Assembly: GCA_030145845.1 (NCBI GenBank)
Contig: JAIXHJ010000012.1
Coordinates: 1 to 64,000 of the forward strand
Source: Pseudomonadota bacterium
GTDB lineage: Bacteria > Pseudomonadota > Gammaproteobacteria > Pseudomonadales > Oceanobacteraceae
Direction of reading: 5' to 3'
Length of the DNA: 64,000 bases
This document shows, piece by piece, positions 62,243 to 64,000 of this stretch. Under the pieces are notes generated by a model. It made no database searches. It was not told the origin of the DNA and saw nothing but the letters and a program-made list of their open reading frames with translations. The position numbers and the translations under genes were made by a program. Positions within the stretch are counted from its first letter, which is position 1. Each line of letters starts with the position of its first letter.

Positions 62243-62770
62243 ATGTTCAAGACCGCCGCCACCACATTGACTCTGATGTCCCTGTTGCTGGGCTCAGCCG
62301 CTGCTGTTGCAGCGCCGGAAGACATGGAAAAACTGCGCCTGCGCGACCAGCACGAGGTGCCGGTCCGGATGTCGGCCAACATCCGCTACGTGCTCTTTAC
62401 GCACGACATGTCCGGTAAGGACATTGTAGAGGAGATGCTGGCGGAAAAGCCTGACGATTATCTGGATACCCATGATGCGCTGTTTATTGCCGATATCAGC
62501 GGCATGCCGCGCATTATTGCGCGCATGTTTGCCCTGCCGTCGCTGCGCAAAAAGCCATACCGCATTCTGCTGGATGAGGTTGGAAACCAGACCGGCGACT
62601 GGGCCCGCGAGGACGACGCTGTCACTCTTTACACCATTGATAATTATCAGGTAACCGGCTTCAGCTTTATCAGCAATGCCGCCGGCCTGGAACAGGCCAT
62701 CAATACGCCACTACTGGCACCAGAGGCCGACAGCGGTAACGCCGAAGAATCTGAACAGAACGCCGACTGA
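62243..62770 (+). CDS. Uncharacterised periplasmic protein
   Basis: 175 residues with an AAGGAG ribosome site and a clear signal peptide (MFKTAATTLTLMSLLLGSAAAVAA). The mature part is an alpha/beta-type domain (NIRYVLFTHDMSGKDIVEEML, HDALFIADISGMPRIIARMFALPSLRKKPYRILLDEVGNQTGDW, VTLYTIDNYQVTGFSFI) with an acidic tail. No catalytic motif or cysteine is recognised. Same strand as the trhP-like gene, 57 bases upstream of it. Function unknown. Confidence 0.75.
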   Translation: MFKTAATTLTLMSLLLGSAAAVAAPEDMEKLRLRDQHEVPVRMSANIRYVLFTHDMSGKDIVEEMLAEKPDDYLDTHDALFIADISGMPRIIARMFALPSLRKKPYRILLDEVGNQTGDWAREDDAVTLYTIDNYQVTGFSFISNAAGLEQAINTPLLAPEADSGNAEESEQNAD

Positions 62771-62827
62771 TACGGCCCACCTTTGTGCTACAATGCCCGC
62801 GATTCAGAATCCGGGCATCAGCACAGC

Positions 62828-64000
62828 ATGACACCAGAATTACTCTCCCCGGCGGGCACGGTCCGCAACATGGAATACGCCTTTGCTTACGGCGCCGACG
62901 CGGTCTATGCCGGTCAGCCGCGCTACAGCCTGCGCGTGCGCAATAACGACTTCACCCTTGATAACCTTGCCCACGGCATTGGCCGTGCACACGAGCTGGG
63001 TAAGCAGTTTTATGTCGCCAGCAATATCGCGCCGCACAACAGTAAGATTGATACCTATATGCGCGATATCGAGCCGGTGATCGGCATGAACCCGGACGCG
63101 CTGATTATGTCCGATCCCGGCCTGATTATGATGGTTAAAGACCGCTGGCCGGACACCGTTATCCACCTCTCTGTGCAGGCCAATGTCGTCAACTACGCAT
63201 CGGTCGAATTCTGGCGCCGCCAGGGTGTCAGCCGCATCATTCTGTCGCGCGAACTGTCACTGGAAGAAATCGCTGAAATACGGCGGCGCTGCCCGGAAAT
63301 GGAAATTGAAGTATTTGTCCACGGGGCACTGTGCATCGCCTATTCCGGCCGCTGCCTGCTGTCCGGCTATATGAATCACCGCGATCCCAACCAGGGTACC
63401 TGCACCAACGCCTGCCGCTGGAAGTATGACGCCCACGAAGCCCAGGAAACCCTGTCCGGCGACGTTATCCCGGCCGGGGTTAATGAGTTTGATCCGACGC
63501 TGGGCAGTGGCAAGCCGACCGATAAGATCTTCCTGCTGCAGGAAGGCGGACGCGACAACGAATACATGCCGGCGTTCGAGGATGAGCACGGCACCTACAT
63601 CATGAATTCCAGGGACCTGCGTGCCATTCAGCACATTGAAAAGCTGGTTGAGCTCGGCGTTCATTCGCTGAAAATCGAAGGCCGCACCAAATCCCATTAT
63701 TATGTGGCCCGCACGGCACAGGCCTACCGCAAGGCCATTGACGATGCCGTGGCCGGACGCCGCTTTGACGCGGGCCTGATGGATACGCTGGAAAACATGT
63801 CCAACCGTGGCTACACCGAAGGCTTCTTCCGCCGCCATGTCCATGATGAGTACCAGAACTACGAACGTGGCGTTTCGCTCAGCACCCGCCAGCAATTCGT
63901 GGCCGAAGTGATGGAAGAACGTGGCGACAACCTGCTGCTCGACGTTAAAAACCGCTTCCAGCTCGGTGACTCACTGGAACTGATGACGCCGCAGGGCAAC
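62828..64000 (+). CDS. trhP: tRNA 5-hydroxyuridine synthesis protein TrhP/YegQ (U32 family), truncated by the window end
   Basis: 391 codons are visible, open to the window end. The N-terminus MTPELLSPAGTVRNMEYAFAYGADAVYAG and the segment HGALCIAYSGRCLLSGYM...GTCTNACRW carry the four Cys of the U32 iron-sulfur site. The sequence fits TrhP (YegQ), which makes 5-hydroxyuridine at tRNA position 34 using prephenate. UbiU and RlhA are relatives but differ in length and context. The frame is free of stops from ATG 62828. Confidence 0.9.
   Translation, partial: MTPELLSPAGTVRNMEYAFAYGADAVYAGQPRYSLRVRNNDFTLDNLAHGIGRAHELGKQFYVASNIAPHNSKIDTYMRDIEPVIGMNPDALIMSDPGLIMMVKDRWPDTVIHLSVQANVVNYASVEFWRRQGVSRIILSRELSLEEIAEIRRRCPEMEIEVFVHGALCIAYSGRCLLSGYMNHRDPNQGTCTNACRWKYDAHEAQETLSGDVIPAGVNEFDPTLGSGKPTDKIFLLQEGGRDNEYMPAFEDEHGTYIMNSRDLRAIQHIEKLVELGVHSLKIEGRTKSHYYVARTAQAYRKAIDDAVAGRRFDAGLMDTLENMSNRGYTEGFFRRHVHDEYQNYERGVSLSTRQQFVAEVMEERGDNLLLDVKNRFQLGDSLELMTPQGN

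Overview
The window is ordinary chromosome of a Gram-negative gammaproteobacterium, most likely a marine Oceanospirillales/Pseudomonadales lineage (Thalassolituus/Oceanobacter/Marinobacter-like; family-level inference only). Signs are the Pseudomonas-type fatty acid cluster without fabH (plsX-fabD-fabG-acpP-fabF), the Pseudomonas-like block ppsR/ppsA-hydrolase-rraA, a GntR-controlled prp operon of the AcnD/PrpF type, a Vibrio-type TonB2/TtpC energy module, and nqrM-apbE next to sthA. Genes are tightly packed, with many ATGA overlaps. I see no tRNA, rRNA, CRISPR array, insertion sequence or prophage.

Layout. 1-6236 (+): a structured leader, then a 2OG-Fe(II) oxygenase, a VOC protein and a BMP-type ABC importer for a nucleoside/purine-like solute. 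6243-8042 (-): a BtuB-like TonB-dependent receptor, divergent from xthA (8221-9033). 9073-13993 (-): a TonB2 module read in the order DUF3450, ttpC, exbB, exbD, tonB, TPR protein. 14106-17003 (-): an M16C metalloprotease, divergent from a class V aminotransferase. 18333-30066 (-): a long housekeeping run read in the order rluC, HAD phosphatase, sppA, yceD, rpmF, plsX, fabD, fabG, acpP, fabF, pabC, mltG, tmk, holB, pilZ. 30532-33663 (+): rne, behind a long leader. 33793-40417 (-): gntR-prpB-prpC-acnD-prpF, the 2-methylcitrate pathway for propionate. 40587-44530 (-): rraA, an alpha/beta hydrolase and ppsA, divergent from ppsR.

45431-51945 (-) is the most unusual region. It encodes a DUF6160/FilA-like secreted protein with a dockerin-like calcium loop, a FapD-like membrane-anchored C39 protease, an outer-membrane barrel protein with an N-terminal helical segment as in FapF, a FadL-family barrel and a protein with two DUF4124-like motifs. 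I read it as a probable variant of the Fap/Fil surface-fibre export systems with a different cargo. This is the best candidate here for an under-described system.

52296-64000: pabB, sthA-nqrM-apbE (with no nqr operon beside it), an ArsR regulator, a DUF4062 protein, an AEC transporter, a small basic protein followed by rlmG-like and yigZ-like genes, a PilZ protein, two uncharacterised proteins and a trhP/yegQ-like U32 gene cut by the window end.

The genes work together in four main ways. The TonB2 module could energise the nearby TonB-dependent receptor. RNase E and its inhibitor RraA flank the prp operon. PpsR sits divergent from its target PpsA. PabB and PabC, which act in succession, are about 31 kb apart.
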